DNA of 64,000 bases from Pannonibacter phragmitetus_B (GTDB taxonomy: Bacteria; Pseudomonadota; Alphaproteobacteria; Rhizobiales; Stappiaceae): NCBI RefSeq assembly GCF_050510895.1, contig NZ_JBNINT010000001.1:3720001-3784000 (forward strand). Reading direction: 5' to 3'. This document shows, in pieces, positions 16,814 to 27,052 of the stretch (position 1 is the stretch's first letter; each line of letters starts with the position of its first letter). The position numbers were made by a program, and so were the translations under genes. The notes under the pieces were generated by a model. That model did no database searches. It saw only the letters and a list, made by a program, of their open reading frames with translations, and was not told the DNA's origin.

Positions 16814-18803
16814 ATGGCGGAACCGCTCATCAGCCTGAAGGCTCTCTATCGCTCTTTTCCGGCCGGAGACGGAGAAGTCACGGTCCTCAAGGGCATCAAT
16901 CTTGAGATCGCCCGGGGTGAATTCGTCTCCATCATCGGTCAGTCCGGTTCCGGCAAGTCGACGCTGATGAACATCCTCGGCTGCCTCGACACACCGACCG
17001 GGGAAGCTACCGGATCGGCGGGCGCGAGACGGCGGACCTTGAGCCGGACGAACTGGCAGCTCTGAGGCGGGAGAAATTCGGCTTCATCTTCCAGCGCTAC
17101 AATCTTCTGGCGGAACTGACCGCCCTCGGCAATGTGGAAGTGCCCGCCGTCTATGCAGGCCTGGCACCTGCCGAACGGCGGCAGCGGGCGGCCGATATCC
17201 TGACGCGGCTGGGCCTTGGCGACCGCATGGAGCATCGCCCGCCGCAGCTCTCGGGCGGGCAGCAGCAGCGTGTCTCCATCGCCCGCGCCCTCATGAATGG
17301 CGGCGACATCATCCTGGCTGACGAACCGACCGGCGCGCTGGACACGCGCAGCGGACAGGATGTGCTCGACATCCTGCGCGAGCTGCACAAGGAGGGGAAG
17401 ACGGTGATTATCGTCACCCATGACCCCAATGTGGCAGCGCTTGCTGAACGGACCATAGAAATTCTGGACGGCGAGATCATCGCCGACCATGTGCGCAAGA
17501 CAGATGCCCCTGATGCGGCGGAACCGGATGCCCGTGCACCGGCACCGGCGCCGCAGCCAGCGCAGGGCGTGGGACGCAAGCTGAACCGGGGCCTCACCGC
17601 CTGGGCCGACCGCTTCGGCGAAGCATTCCGCATGGCGCTTCTCTCCATGAAGGCGCACAAGCTGCGCACCTTCCTGACCATGCTTGGCATCATCATCGGC
17701 ATTGCGTCCGTGGTGAGCGTGGTGGCGCTTGGCACGGGTACCCGGGAAAAAGTGCTGGCCAACATCGCCAGCCTCGGCACCAGCACGCTGGAGGTCTTTC
17801 CCGGCAAGGACTTCGGCGATGCGCGCTCCGGCAAGGTGACGACGCTTGTGATCTCCGACGCCAAGGAACTGGCGCGCCAGCCCTATCTCCGGGCCGTCAC
17901 GCCAACCGTTTCCACCAGCGCCACCCTGCGCTATGGCTCAAGGAAGCCTCCGCCCTCGCAAACGGCGTCAGCACTGCCTATTTCGATGCCAAGGGCACGA
18001 AGATCGCGTCAGGCAAGTTCTTCGACGCCGGCAGCGAGCACAATCTCGATGCAGTGGCCGTCATCGACGAGAACACCCGCAAGACCCTTTTTGCAGATGA
18101 GCCGGATGGGGCGGTCGGCAAGGTACTGCTGATCAACAACATGCCTGCCCGCATCGTCGGCGTGGCCCAGCCTCAGCAGGGCGGCTTTGGCAGCAGCCAG
18201 AATCTCTCCGTTTTTCTGCCCTATACTACCGTGCAGGCACGCCTGACCGGCACCCGCACGCTGCGCAGCATCACCGTGCGGGTGGAGGACGACGTGGACA
18301 TGAAGCTGGCCGAGCAGATGGTCACCACATTCCTGACCCAGCGCCACGGCACAAAGGACTTCTTCATCCTCAACACCGACGACATCCGCCAGTCCATAAC
18401 CAGCACCACGGCCACCATGACGCTGCTGATCGCAGCCATTGCCGTGATCTCGCTGATCGTCGGCGGTATCGGCGTGATGAACATCATGCTGGTAACCGTC
18501 TCTGAGCGTGTCTCGGAGATCGGCGTGCGTATGGCTGTCGGAGCGCGGCGGTCCGATATCCTGCAACAATTCCTCATCGAAGCCGTGACCGTCTGCATCA
18601 TCGGCGGCCTCGCAGGCATCGCTATTGCTCTCAGCTTCGGCGCCCTCTTCCCGTTCTTTGTCTCCGATTTCGCGCTGATCTTCTCGAACGCCTCGATCGC
18701 CTATGCCTTCGGGATCTCAACCCTGATCGGCATCGTCTTCGGCTTCCTCCCCGCCCGCAACGCCTCCCGCCTCGACCCCGTGGCCGCGCTCAGCAGGCTG
18801 TAA
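16814..18803 (+). CDS. macB: MacB-like ABC transporter, fused ATPase-permease, frame broken twice
   Basis: Inner-membrane ABC exporter of the tripartite pump. The N-terminal ATPase has Walker A GQSGSGKS, signature LSGGQQQR and Walker B ILADEPTGALD. The C-terminal part has the first transmembrane helix near LRTFLTMLGIIIGIASV, a large periplasmic region and the last three helices with the FtsX-type motif ISLIVGGIGVMNIMLVTV. Two one-base losses interrupt it: the GGGG at 17000-17003 (ATPase, after DTPTG) and the AA at 17940-17941 (periplasmic part, after LRYGS). Repaired length is about 663 residues, as expected for MacB. Substrates may be macrolides, siderophores or lipopeptides; none is shown here. 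Confidence 0.85.
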
Positions 18804-18807
18804 ACGG

Positions 18808-19464
18808 TCAAGCCGGTTTCGTAACCCGGCGGAGCGTCAGATTGATGCGTCCGCCGTTTTTGAGAAGGGTGGAGGTGCCCGGATAGAGCCGGTCGATGCC
18901 GTGAAAGGCGAGCCGGGACGGGCCCTCCAGCAGCAGCACGTCGCCCGAGTTCAGCCGGAACGAGCGGGTCGGGTCCTTGCGGGTGAGGCCACCGATGCGG
19001 AAGAGGGCCGAATCGCCCAATGATACGGATAGAACCGGCGCATCGAAGGTCTCCTCGTCACGGTCTTGATGCAGCCCCATCCGGGCATTTCCGTCATAAA
19101 AGTTGATCAGGCAGGCTTCGGGTTCGGGAGCATCCGGAACAAGCTCGCACCAAAGCTCCTTCAGCACATCCGGCAGGGGCGGCCAGGGCTTGCCCGTCAC
19201 CGGATGCAGCGGCTGATAGCGGTAGCCGCGGATGTCAGACACCCAGCCTAGCGGGCCGCAATTGCTCATGCGCACGGAAAAGGGCTTGCCGTTCTTGGGC
19301 ATCACCGGGCTGAACAGCGGGGCCTCGGCCACGATGGTCCGCAATTGCCCGGCAAGCTCCGCCTGTGCGGATAGCTCCAGATGGCCAGGCAGGAAGCGCA
19401 CACCCTGTGGCAGCGGGCCTTGCCGCCTGCCGGTACCTTCCGGTGCAGTGTTGTCCAAAGTCAT
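18808..19464 (-). CDS. alkB: AlkB-type alkylated DNA repair dioxygenase
   Basis: Fe(II)/2-oxoglutarate dioxygenase that removes 1-methyladenine and 3-methylcytosine lesions by oxidative demethylation. The motif NFYDGNARMGLHQDRDE gives the iron ligands His and Asp, and the C-terminal GRINLTLRR gives the Arg that binds 2-oxoglutarate. It has 218 residues from MTLDNTAPEG, which is preceded by GGAGACTGTGGA; an upstream start lacks support. It converges with macB, with only 4 bases between the stops. Confidence 0.9.
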   Translation of the reverse strand: MTLDNTAPEGTGRRQGPLPQGVRFLPGHLELSAQAELAGQLRTIVAEAPLFSPVMPKNGKPFSVRMSNCGPLGWVSDIRGYRYQPLHPVTGKPWPPLPDVLKELWCELVPDAPEPEACLINFYDGNARMGLHQDRDEETFDAPVLSVSLGDSALFRIGGLTRKDPTRSFRLNSGDVLLLEGPSRLAFHGIDRLYPGTSTLLKNGGRINLTLRRVTKPA

Positions 19465-19564
19465 TCCACAGTCTCCGGCAGCCAAAGAACGCAAGTCTGC
19501 AAGGCATGTAGCGATCCTTGCCACTGTAAGGGCTTTTGCACAGCAAGATCAGTTAGGCAGACGC

Positions 19565-19595
19565 CTTGCAGCCAGCCTGTCTCCCGCCTATATAG
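19565..19595 (+). promoter_or_regulatory. Candidate heat-shock (sigma-32) promoter upstream of dnaK
   Basis: CTTGCA, 16 bases, then CCTATATAG resembles the RpoH promoter pattern of alphaproteobacteria. It lies about 220 bases before the dnaK ATG. The gap between alkB and dnaK (352 bases) otherwise shows the alkB ribosome site and a long dnaK leader with no other feature I recognise. Confidence 0.5.
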
Positions 19596-19816
19596 CGATC
19601 AAGCTCAGTGCTGACAGGCGGAACAACCTGCTGACAGCCCCGGACAAGGCCAAGGGTGAAAACTCGTGATCAAGGCCTCAGGGATCAAAAGGGGCTTGGG
19701 CCAATGCTCCCGTGGCGGAGCATCAGGTCTTAAGCGCGCCGGCATCACTGATTGTGAAAGGGAGCCGGATTGACGCCGCTACGGGTTTTTCCGGTTTGCT
19801 AGAAAGAGAGGAAGAA

Positions 19817-21721
<1,905 letters not shown>

Positions 21722-21772
21722 GCCACTGGCACGGCGCTCGGGCTCACCCCCGTGGCAGGAGGCTTTCAAAAC

Positions 21773-22654
21773 ATGAAACAGCGCACTGTTGAGCCGCCTT
21801 TTGGCGCCTACACACTGTCGCGGCCGGCGGAGTTCATCCGCCGGCTCGCAATTCACATGCCATACAACCGGTTTGGCAAGTGGATGGTATCCTTTCTCCG
21901 CAAGACAAGCGTCGGGCGGTCGGCAGGCCCGGTGGATGTTGCCGACGTTTTTCCAACGATACATGCCCGCCTGTACCCGGCAACCAACCGCTGCGAGAAG
22001 CGTGCTGTTGCCGGCTCGCATATATTTGACCCACAGGAACGTGAAGCGCTGGCAGAGGCTTTAATCCGATCCACTTCGGAGCCGTTTGTCTTCGTCGATC
22101 TGGGTGCCAACATTGGTCTCTACAGTCTCTGGATGGTTTCTGTAGCACGTCGAGCCCGGCGCGAACTACTTGGCCTTGCCGTCGAGCCAGATCCGGTTAC
22201 CCGCGAAAGGCTTGAAACAAATCTGGCAGCGTCCGCCGCTGAATCCATCATGGTTGCGGCCTGCGCAGTTGGAGAAACAAGCGGTAGAGGAGCGATCGTC
22301 ATTCATGATGGCAATCGGGGCGAACACCGCGTCAGAACGGCAGAAGCAAACGAAGAAGACAGCTTCGAAATTGTGCCGATCGCCGAAATCTGTGCGCGTC
22401 ATGGGATCGAACGTATCGATGCCATGAAAATCGACCTTGAAGGTCACGATGAAGCTGCGCTTCGTGGGCTGTTCACCCATGGCCCGGCAAATCTGTGGCC
22501 CGATCTGATCGTCGTTGAGGCTGGCAAGGATGAGGAGCTCCCCGTCGTGCAGCTTTGTCTTGGCAACGGTTACAAGCTTGAGCGCCGCACCCGGCTGAAT
22601 GCGCTTCTTGCACGGCAGCCCAACGCCTCTGGCAGGCTCAGCAGCGACAGGTAA
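21773..22654 (+). CDS. FkbM-family SAM-dependent methyltransferase inserted between dnaK and dnaJ
   Basis: A 293-residue class I methyltransferase. The SAM site is VFVDLGANIGLYSLWMV (motif I, DLGANIG), followed by AVEPDPVTRERLETNL, and then the FkbM-type end DAMKIDLEGHDEAALRGL. FkbM proteins O-methylate sugars or small metabolites; the substrate here is unknown. The ATG has a strong AGGAGG site, and the stop overlaps the dnaJ start (TAATG), so it is read with the chaperone operon. Base use is less GC-rich than its neighbours: 62 G+C in 120 bases at 22321-22440, about 52%. This hints at a later arrival. Confidence 0.85.
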   Translation: MKQRTVEPPFGAYTLSRPAEFIRRLAIHMPYNRFGKWMVSFLRKTSVGRSAGPVDVADVFPTIHARLYPATNRCEKRAVAGSHIFDPQEREALAEALIRSTSEPFVFVDLGANIGLYSLWMVSVARRARRELLGLAVEPDPVTRERLETNLAASAAESIMVAACAVGETSGRGAIVIHDGNRGEHRVRTAEANEEDSFEIVPIAEICARHGIERIDAMKIDLEGHDEAALRGLFTHGPANLWPDLIVVEAGKDEELPVVQLCLGNGYKLERRTRLNALLARQPNASGRLSSDR

Positions 22655-23799
22655 TGGACAATTCGATGGCGAAGCGCGACTTTTATGAAATCCTAGGCGT
22701 GGCGCGGGATGCGGACGAGAAGGCGCTGAAGAGTGCCTACCGCAAGCTTGCGATGCAGTATCATCCGGACCGCAATCCGGGCGATGCCTCGGCCGAGGCG
22801 CAGTTCAAGGAAGTCAACGAGGCCTACGACATCCTGAAGGATGGCCAGAAGCGGGCCGCCTATGACCGGTTCGGCCATGCCGCCTTTGAGAACGGCGGCG
22901 GAGGCGGCGGGGCCGGATTTGGCGGCAACGGCGATTTTGCCTCCACTATGTCCGACATCTTCGAAGAGTTTTTCGGCATGGGCGGCGGGCGCCGCTCGTC
23001 CGGCGGGCGCGAGCGCGGCGCGGACCTGCGCTACAACCTCGAAATCACACTGGAAGAAGCTTTCACGGGCAAGACCGTGGAGATCGAAGTTCCGACTTCG
23101 GTCACCTGTCAGCCTTGCAGCGGCTCCGGCGCCAAGCCCGGCTCCAGCCCCACCACCTGCCGCACCTGCGGCGGCTCGGGGCGCGTACGCGCTGCGCAGG
23201 GCTTCTTCACTCTGGAGCGCACCTGCCCGGGTTGTCAGGGCCGCGGCCAGGTCATTTCCGACCCCTGCCCCCATTGCTCTGGCGTTGGCCGGGTCACGCA
23301 GGAGCGTACCCTTTCGGTCAATATTCCGGCCGGCATCGAGGATGGCACCCGAATCCGCCTGGCTGGCGAGGGCGAGGCGGGCCTGCGTGGCGGGCCGTCG
23401 GGCGATCTCTACATTTTCCTCTCACTGAAGCCGCATGAGTTCTTCCAGCGCGACGGAGCGGATCTCTATTGCCGCGTGCCCATTTCCATGACGACCGCGG
23501 CTCTTGGCGGCCAGTTTGACGTGCCAACCGTTGAAGGCGGGACCACGCGGGTAAAGGTGCCGGAAGGCACGCAGAACGGCCGCCAGTTCCGCCTGAAGGG
23601 CAAAGGCATGCCGGTGATGCGCACCAGCCAGCATGGCGACATGTATATTCAGGTCACCGTGGAGACGCCGACAAATCTGACCAAGCGCCAGCGTGAATTG
23701 CTGGCCGAGTTCGAGAAGGAAAGCTCGGGCGAGAATAATCCGGAGAGCACCGGTTTCTTTGCACGGGTGAAGGATTTTCTCGACAATCTGGGCAATTAA
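22654..23799 (+). CDS. dnaJ: Chaperone DnaJ (Hsp40)
   Basis: Co-chaperone that loads substrates on DnaK and stimulates its ATPase. The J domain has the YHPDRNPGD motif; a Gly-rich segment follows (GGGGGGAGFGGNGDF), then four CxxCxGxG zinc motifs (CQPCSGSG, CRTCGGSG, CPGCQGRG, CPHCSGVG) and the C-terminal substrate domain. It is 381 residues from the first ATG, which overlaps the methyltransferase stop; the conserved family start MAKRDFYEILGV is four codons further on and may be the real one. Confidence 0.97.
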   Translation: MDNSMAKRDFYEILGVARDADEKALKSAYRKLAMQYHPDRNPGDASAEAQFKEVNEAYDILKDGQKRAAYDRFGHAAFENGGGGGGAGFGGNGDFASTMSDIFEEFFGMGGGRRSSGGRERGADLRYNLEITLEEAFTGKTVEIEVPTSVTCQPCSGSGAKPGSSPTTCRTCGGSGRVRAAQGFFTLERTCPGCQGRGQVISDPCPHCSGVGRVTQERTLSVNIPAGIEDGTRIRLAGEGEAGLRGGPSGDLYIFLSLKPHEFFQRDGADLYCRVPISMTTAALGGQFDVPTVEGGTTRVKVPEGTQNGRQFRLKGKGMPVMRTSQHGDMYIQVTVETPTNLTKRQRELLAEFEKESSGENNPESTGFFARVKDFLDNLGN

Positions 23800-23813
23800 G
23801 CCCTCACTCACGC

Positions 23814-23847
23814 AGGGCCCTTGACCTTCTTCGGGATCAAGGGCCTT
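23814..23847 (+). other. Stable hairpin between dnaJ and pmtA
   Basis: AGGGCCCTTGA pairs with TCAAGGGCCTT (one G-U pair) around a 12-base loop. There is no T-run after it, so it may be an mRNA-end stabiliser or weak terminator rather than a full intrinsic terminator. Confidence 0.5.
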
Positions 23848-23902
23848 GAAATGGCCACGGTTACCCGGATAGATGATTTTACCAATCTGACCGGAGGACA
23901 GC

Positions 23903-24514
23903 ATGGCAGCGTTCAGGACGCTGGGCGGAAAGCCCTTGATGAAGAAGCTTCAGGACGAGTTCCGCTTTTTCCGCAACTGGATCGACAGCCCACTGACCCT
24001 CGGTGCCATTTCGCCATCAGGTCCCGAACTTGCCCGGCGCATTGCTTCCTTTCTGAACGTGCGTCCGGATGGACGCTACCTTGAGCTTGGACCTGGCACC
24101 GGCGTGGTGACGCAGGCGATCTTTGACCGGGGCATCTCGGAGGGGCAGTTGACTGCCCTTGAGTACACCACCGAGTTTTGCCGCATGCTGCGCGACCGGT
24201 TCCCCGGAATGATGACCATTCAGGGTGACGCCTACGCACTCCGCGACACACTGGAAAAAGCCATGCCAGTGCAGGATGGCATGTTCGCCGGCATCGTCTC
24301 GGGCCTGCCGCTGTTCACTCAGCCGGTGGAAAAGCGCCGGGCGCTGATCCTTGAGGCGCTGGACCTGTGTGAGCCGGGGGCGCCCTATATCCAGTTTTCT
24401 TACGCCCTTGTTCCGCCGGTGAAGCCGGAGCCGGGCGTTCTCAACCTTGACAAGACCGGCTGGATTTTTGCCAACCTGCCGCCGGCCCGTGTCTGGGTCT
24501 ATACCAAGCCTTAA
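23903..24514 (+). CDS. pmtA: Phospholipid N-methyltransferase, rhizobial PmtA type
   Basis: A 203-residue SAM methyltransferase that would methylate phosphatidylethanolamine stepwise towards phosphatidylcholine at the inner membrane. The opening FFRNWIDSPLTLGAISPSGPELAR, SAM motif YLELGPGTGVVTQAI, and GLPLFTQPVEKRRALI match the small Sinorhizobium-type PmtA, which also often sits beside dnaJ. The ATG has GGAGGA upstream. A neat terminator follows. The alternative reading is an rRNA-adenine dimethylase-like protein, which I consider less likely from length and context. Confidence 0.8.
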   Translation: MAAFRTLGGKPLMKKLQDEFRFFRNWIDSPLTLGAISPSGPELARRIASFLNVRPDGRYLELGPGTGVVTQAIFDRGISEGQLTALEYTTEFCRMLRDRFPGMMTIQGDAYALRDTLEKAMPVQDGMFAGIVSGLPLFTQPVEKRRALILEALDLCEPGAPYIQFSYALVPPVKPEPGVLNLDKTGWIFANLPPARVWVYTKP

Positions 24515-24518
24515 AAAA

Positions 24519-24556
24519 CTGGCTGGCCAGCAATGGCCAGCCAGCATTTGTTTTTA
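24519..24556 (+). terminator. Rho-independent terminator after pmtA
   Basis: An 11-bp perfect stem CTGGCTGGCCA/TGGCCAGCCAG with the loop GCAA is followed by CATTTGTTTTT. Confidence 0.87.
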
Positions 24557-24602
24557 TGCTGCTGGCTGTTCCGGCTGCAATGCAGCAATATGAGGAGACA
24601 GT

Positions 24603-25182
24603 ATGCGTCATCCGAAGATTCTGGTCTTTTCCGGCTCCATCAGGGGCGGCTCGCTCAACACCCGCCTCGCAGGGCTTGCCGCCAAGCGGCTGGCACTGGC
24701 TGATGCGGAGGTGACGCGCATCTCGCTCGCCGACTACCAGATGCCAATCTACGACGGCGACCTGGAACAGGAAAAGGCCCGCCGGAGGCAGCCCGCAAAC
24801 TCAAGCGCCTGATGCAGGAGCAGCACGGCGTCTTCATCGCCTGCCCGGAATACAATGCCGGGATGACCCCGCTTCTCAAGAACACGCTGGATTGGGTCAG
24901 CCGCGTCGCCGACCAGGGTGAGGCACCCGGCATTGCCTTCAAGAACCGGGTCTTCTGTCTGGGCGCGGCCTCCCCGGCGCTCTTGGCGGCATTCGCGGCC
25001 TCATCGGCACACGCACCGTGCTGGAAGTGGGCCTTGGGGCTCTTGTGCTGCCCGAGATGGCCATGGTGCCGGATGCAGGCAAGGCCTTTGATCCGCAAGG
25101 AAATCTCGTCAACGAAATGAGCTCCCGTATACTCGATGCCGCCGTGCAGCGTTTGATGCGTGAAACCCGGGCTCTCATCTGA
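24603..25182 (+). CDS. NAD(P)H-dependent FMN reductase, frame broken twice
   Basis: Flavodoxin-fold oxidoreductase (NADPH-dependent FMN reductase family). The FMN phosphate loop is FSGSIRGGSLNTRLA, and CPEYNAGMTPLLKNTLDW is the second flavin motif (usual form PEYNxSxPxxLKNxxDW). Two one-base losses break it: GG at 24776-24777 and GG at 24976-24977. Repaired, it is about 193 residues and ends in VQRLMRETRALI. It may reduce free flavin, quinone or chromate; the family does not decide. A GAGGAGA site precedes the ATG. Confidence 0.8.
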
Positions 25183-25244
25183 GATCTGCCGTCCCACCCG
25201 CCCTGCGGCTTTGAAGTTCCATTCCAGCCTGTGACGGGCTGGCG

Positions 25245-25274
25245 CTTGGCGGACGGGACTTTCCCTCCTAAATA
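25245..25274 (+). promoter_or_regulatory. Possible sigma-32-like promoter for hslVU
   Basis: CTTGGC, then 14 bases, then CCCTCCTAAATA. HslVU is a heat-shock protease, which is the main reason to suspect this. The match is modest, and a terminator hairpin lies between it and hslV. Confidence 0.3.
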
Positions 25275-25286
25275 AGAGCCAACGCT

Positions 25287-25313
25287 GGCGGCCCTGCGGC
25301 CGCCTTTCTTTGG
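25287..25313 (+). terminator. Intrinsic terminator or attenuator just before hslV
   Basis: GGCGGCC pairs with GGCCGCC around CTGC and is followed by TTTCTTT. It lies 105 bases after the FMN reductase stop and only 37 bases before hslV, so it either ends the upstream transcript or acts on the hslVU leader. Confidence 0.65.
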
Positions 25314-25349
25314 CGATGCAAGCCAATCATCTGCAGGATCGGACAAGGT

Positions 25350-25910
25350 ATGAGTTCAGAACACGGCATGGGCACCTGGCACGGCACCACCATTCTCATG
25401 GTGCGCAAGGGCGGCAAGGTGGTGATTGCCGGTGACGGGCAGGTCTCGCTGGGCCAGACCGTCATCAAGAACACCGCACGCAAGGTGCGCCCTCTGGCCA
25501 AGGGTACCGTCATTGGCGGTTTTGCCGGGGCAACGGCAGATGCCTTCACCCTGTTCGAGCGGCTGGAAGCCAAGCTGGAGCAGTATCCCGGCCAACTGAT
25601 GCGCGCCTGCGTGGAACTGGCCAAGGACTGGCGCACCGACCGCTACCTGCGCCGCCTCGAGGCCATGATGCTGGTCGCCGACAAGGATGTGTCGCTGGTA
25701 CTGACCGGCACGGGAGACGTGCTGGAGCCGGAAGGCGGTGTCATGGGTATTGGTTCGGGCGGCAACTATGCCCTCGCTGCGGCCCGGGCCCTGGTGGAAA
25801 CGGACTTCGACGCGGAAACCGTCGCCCGCAAGGCAATGGCTATCGCAGCAGACATCTGCGTCTACACCAATGGCAATCTGACGGTCGAAAGCCTCGACAG
25901 CACCAGCTGA
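25350..25910 (+). CDS. hslV: ATP-dependent protease HslV (ClpQ) peptidase subunit
   Basis: Threonine peptidase that forms the proteolytic double ring of HslUV. The N-terminus MSSEHGMGTWHGTTIL contains the catalytic Thr in the GTTIL stretch typical of alphaproteobacterial HslV, exposed after processing. VVIAGDGQVSLGQTVIK and GGFAGATADAFTLFERLE are family motifs, and GIGSGGNYALAAARAL is near the C-terminus. The 186-residue length is normal. A membrane-protein gene sits between it and hslU. Confidence 0.96.
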   Translation: MSSEHGMGTWHGTTILMVRKGGKVVIAGDGQVSLGQTVIKNTARKVRPLAKGTVIGGFAGATADAFTLFERLEAKLEQYPGQLMRACVELAKDWRTDRYLRRLEAMMLVADKDVSLVLTGTGDVLEPEGGVMGIGSGGNYALAAARALVETDFDAETVARKAMAIAADICVYTNGNLTVESLDSTS

Positions 25911-25936
25911 CCCTTATTCTCTCCGGATACCCGCAC

Positions 25937-27028
25937 ATGACCAACGAGGCCTTCACACGAGAGGATCTGCAAGGCGCAGTGAGCGCCGGCATCCTCTCGC
26001 CGCCGCAGCTCGAGGCGCTCTCCACCTATCTGGACGGATTGCGCCAGCCCTCCATCTCAAGCGCGGATGCAGAGGAACTGCGCTTCGTTCGCGGCTTCCA
26101 TGACATCTTCATTTCCATCGGCATTGGCACACTGCTCTTCGGCCTGTTCTTCTTTCTCACCTTCACGCGCAACTGGGGCCTGAATTTCGCGGGTCAGGCA
26201 GTGGCCATCTGGGTCCTGTCCGAAATCTTTGCCCGGCGCATGCGCCTTGCCCTGCCGTCCTTCATCCTCTCGATCCTGTTCCTGCCTGCAACCCTTCTGG
26301 CGGTGATCTTCGTAACGGCAGACCTCATGCCGGGGGCATCTTCCGATGGCTCACAGAAGTTCCAGACCGCGATGGATGCGCTCCCAGGGTCCGCACTCAT
26401 GCTGCTTACGGTGGCCGCAACCGGCATCGCCGCGCTGCATTACTGGCGCTTCAGGGTGCCGGTAGGTGTGGCGGTGATTTGCGCGGGCGCGATCTGCAGC
26501 CTGCTTGCCGCAGCTCACGCCGTTGATGAGAATTTTGTTGGCGACTATCTGCCCTGGATCGGGCTTGCTGCAGGTCTTTCTGCCTTTGCGGCGGCCATGT
26601 ACTTTGACAGCCGCGATCTGACCCGGCGCACCGTCAACAGCGACAAGGCCTTCTGGCTGCATTTCCTCGCGGCCCCGCTCATGGTGCATTCGTTGCAAAC
26701 CCTCATCATGAGCGGCCTCTACAACACGGGCGCAGGAGAACTGGTTCTCGCCTGTGTGATGATCACGCTGGTGCTCATGCTGGCCTTCGTGGCGCTGCTG
26801 GTCGACCGGCGGGCAATCCTCGTTTCCGGCCTCGGGTATTTCGGCGTGGCTGTCAGCATGCTGCTGTGGAACGCGGAAGTCTCCAACATGACGGGTGTCT
26901 CCGTCACGCTGCTGGTCCTGGGCAGTTTCATCCTGCTGCTGGGCTCTGCATGGGTGCCCCTGCGGCGGAAGCTGCTTGCACCTTTCACCGGCACGCGCCT
27001 GATGCGCCATGTACCCGCCGCCCATTGA
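25937..27028 (+). CDS. Multi-pass membrane protein between hslV and hslU, function unknown
   Basis: A 363-residue hydrophobic protein. The soluble N-terminus (about residues 1-52) has the pattern FTREDLQGAVSAGILSPPQLEALSTYL, a short helical region like that at the start of DUF2157-type membrane proteins. About nine or ten hydrophobic segments follow, for example IGTLLFGLFFFLTF, FILSILFLPATLLAVIFV and GVSVTLLVLGSFILLLG. The gaps to hslV (26 bases) and hslU (24 bases) make cotranscription very likely. No catalytic motif was seen. A link to membrane-protein quality control is suggested only by position. Confidence 0.75.
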   Translation: MTNEAFTREDLQGAVSAGILSPPQLEALSTYLDGLRQPSISSADAEELRFVRGFHDIFISIGIGTLLFGLFFFLTFTRNWGLNFAGQAVAIWVLSEIFARRMRLALPSFILSILFLPATLLAVIFVTADLMPGASSDGSQKFQTAMDALPGSALMLLTVAATGIAALHYWRFRVPVGVAVICAGAICSLLAAAHAVDENFVGDYLPWIGLAAGLSAFAAAMYFDSRDLTRRTVNSDKAFWLHFLAAPLMVHSLQTLIMSGLYNTGAGELVLACVMITLVLMLAFVALLVDRRAILVSGLGYFGVAVSMLLWNAEVSNMTGVSVTLLVLGSFILLLGSAWVPLRRKLLAPFTGTRLMRHVPAAH

Positions 27029-27052
27029 TCCTGATGACTGAAAGCTGACACG

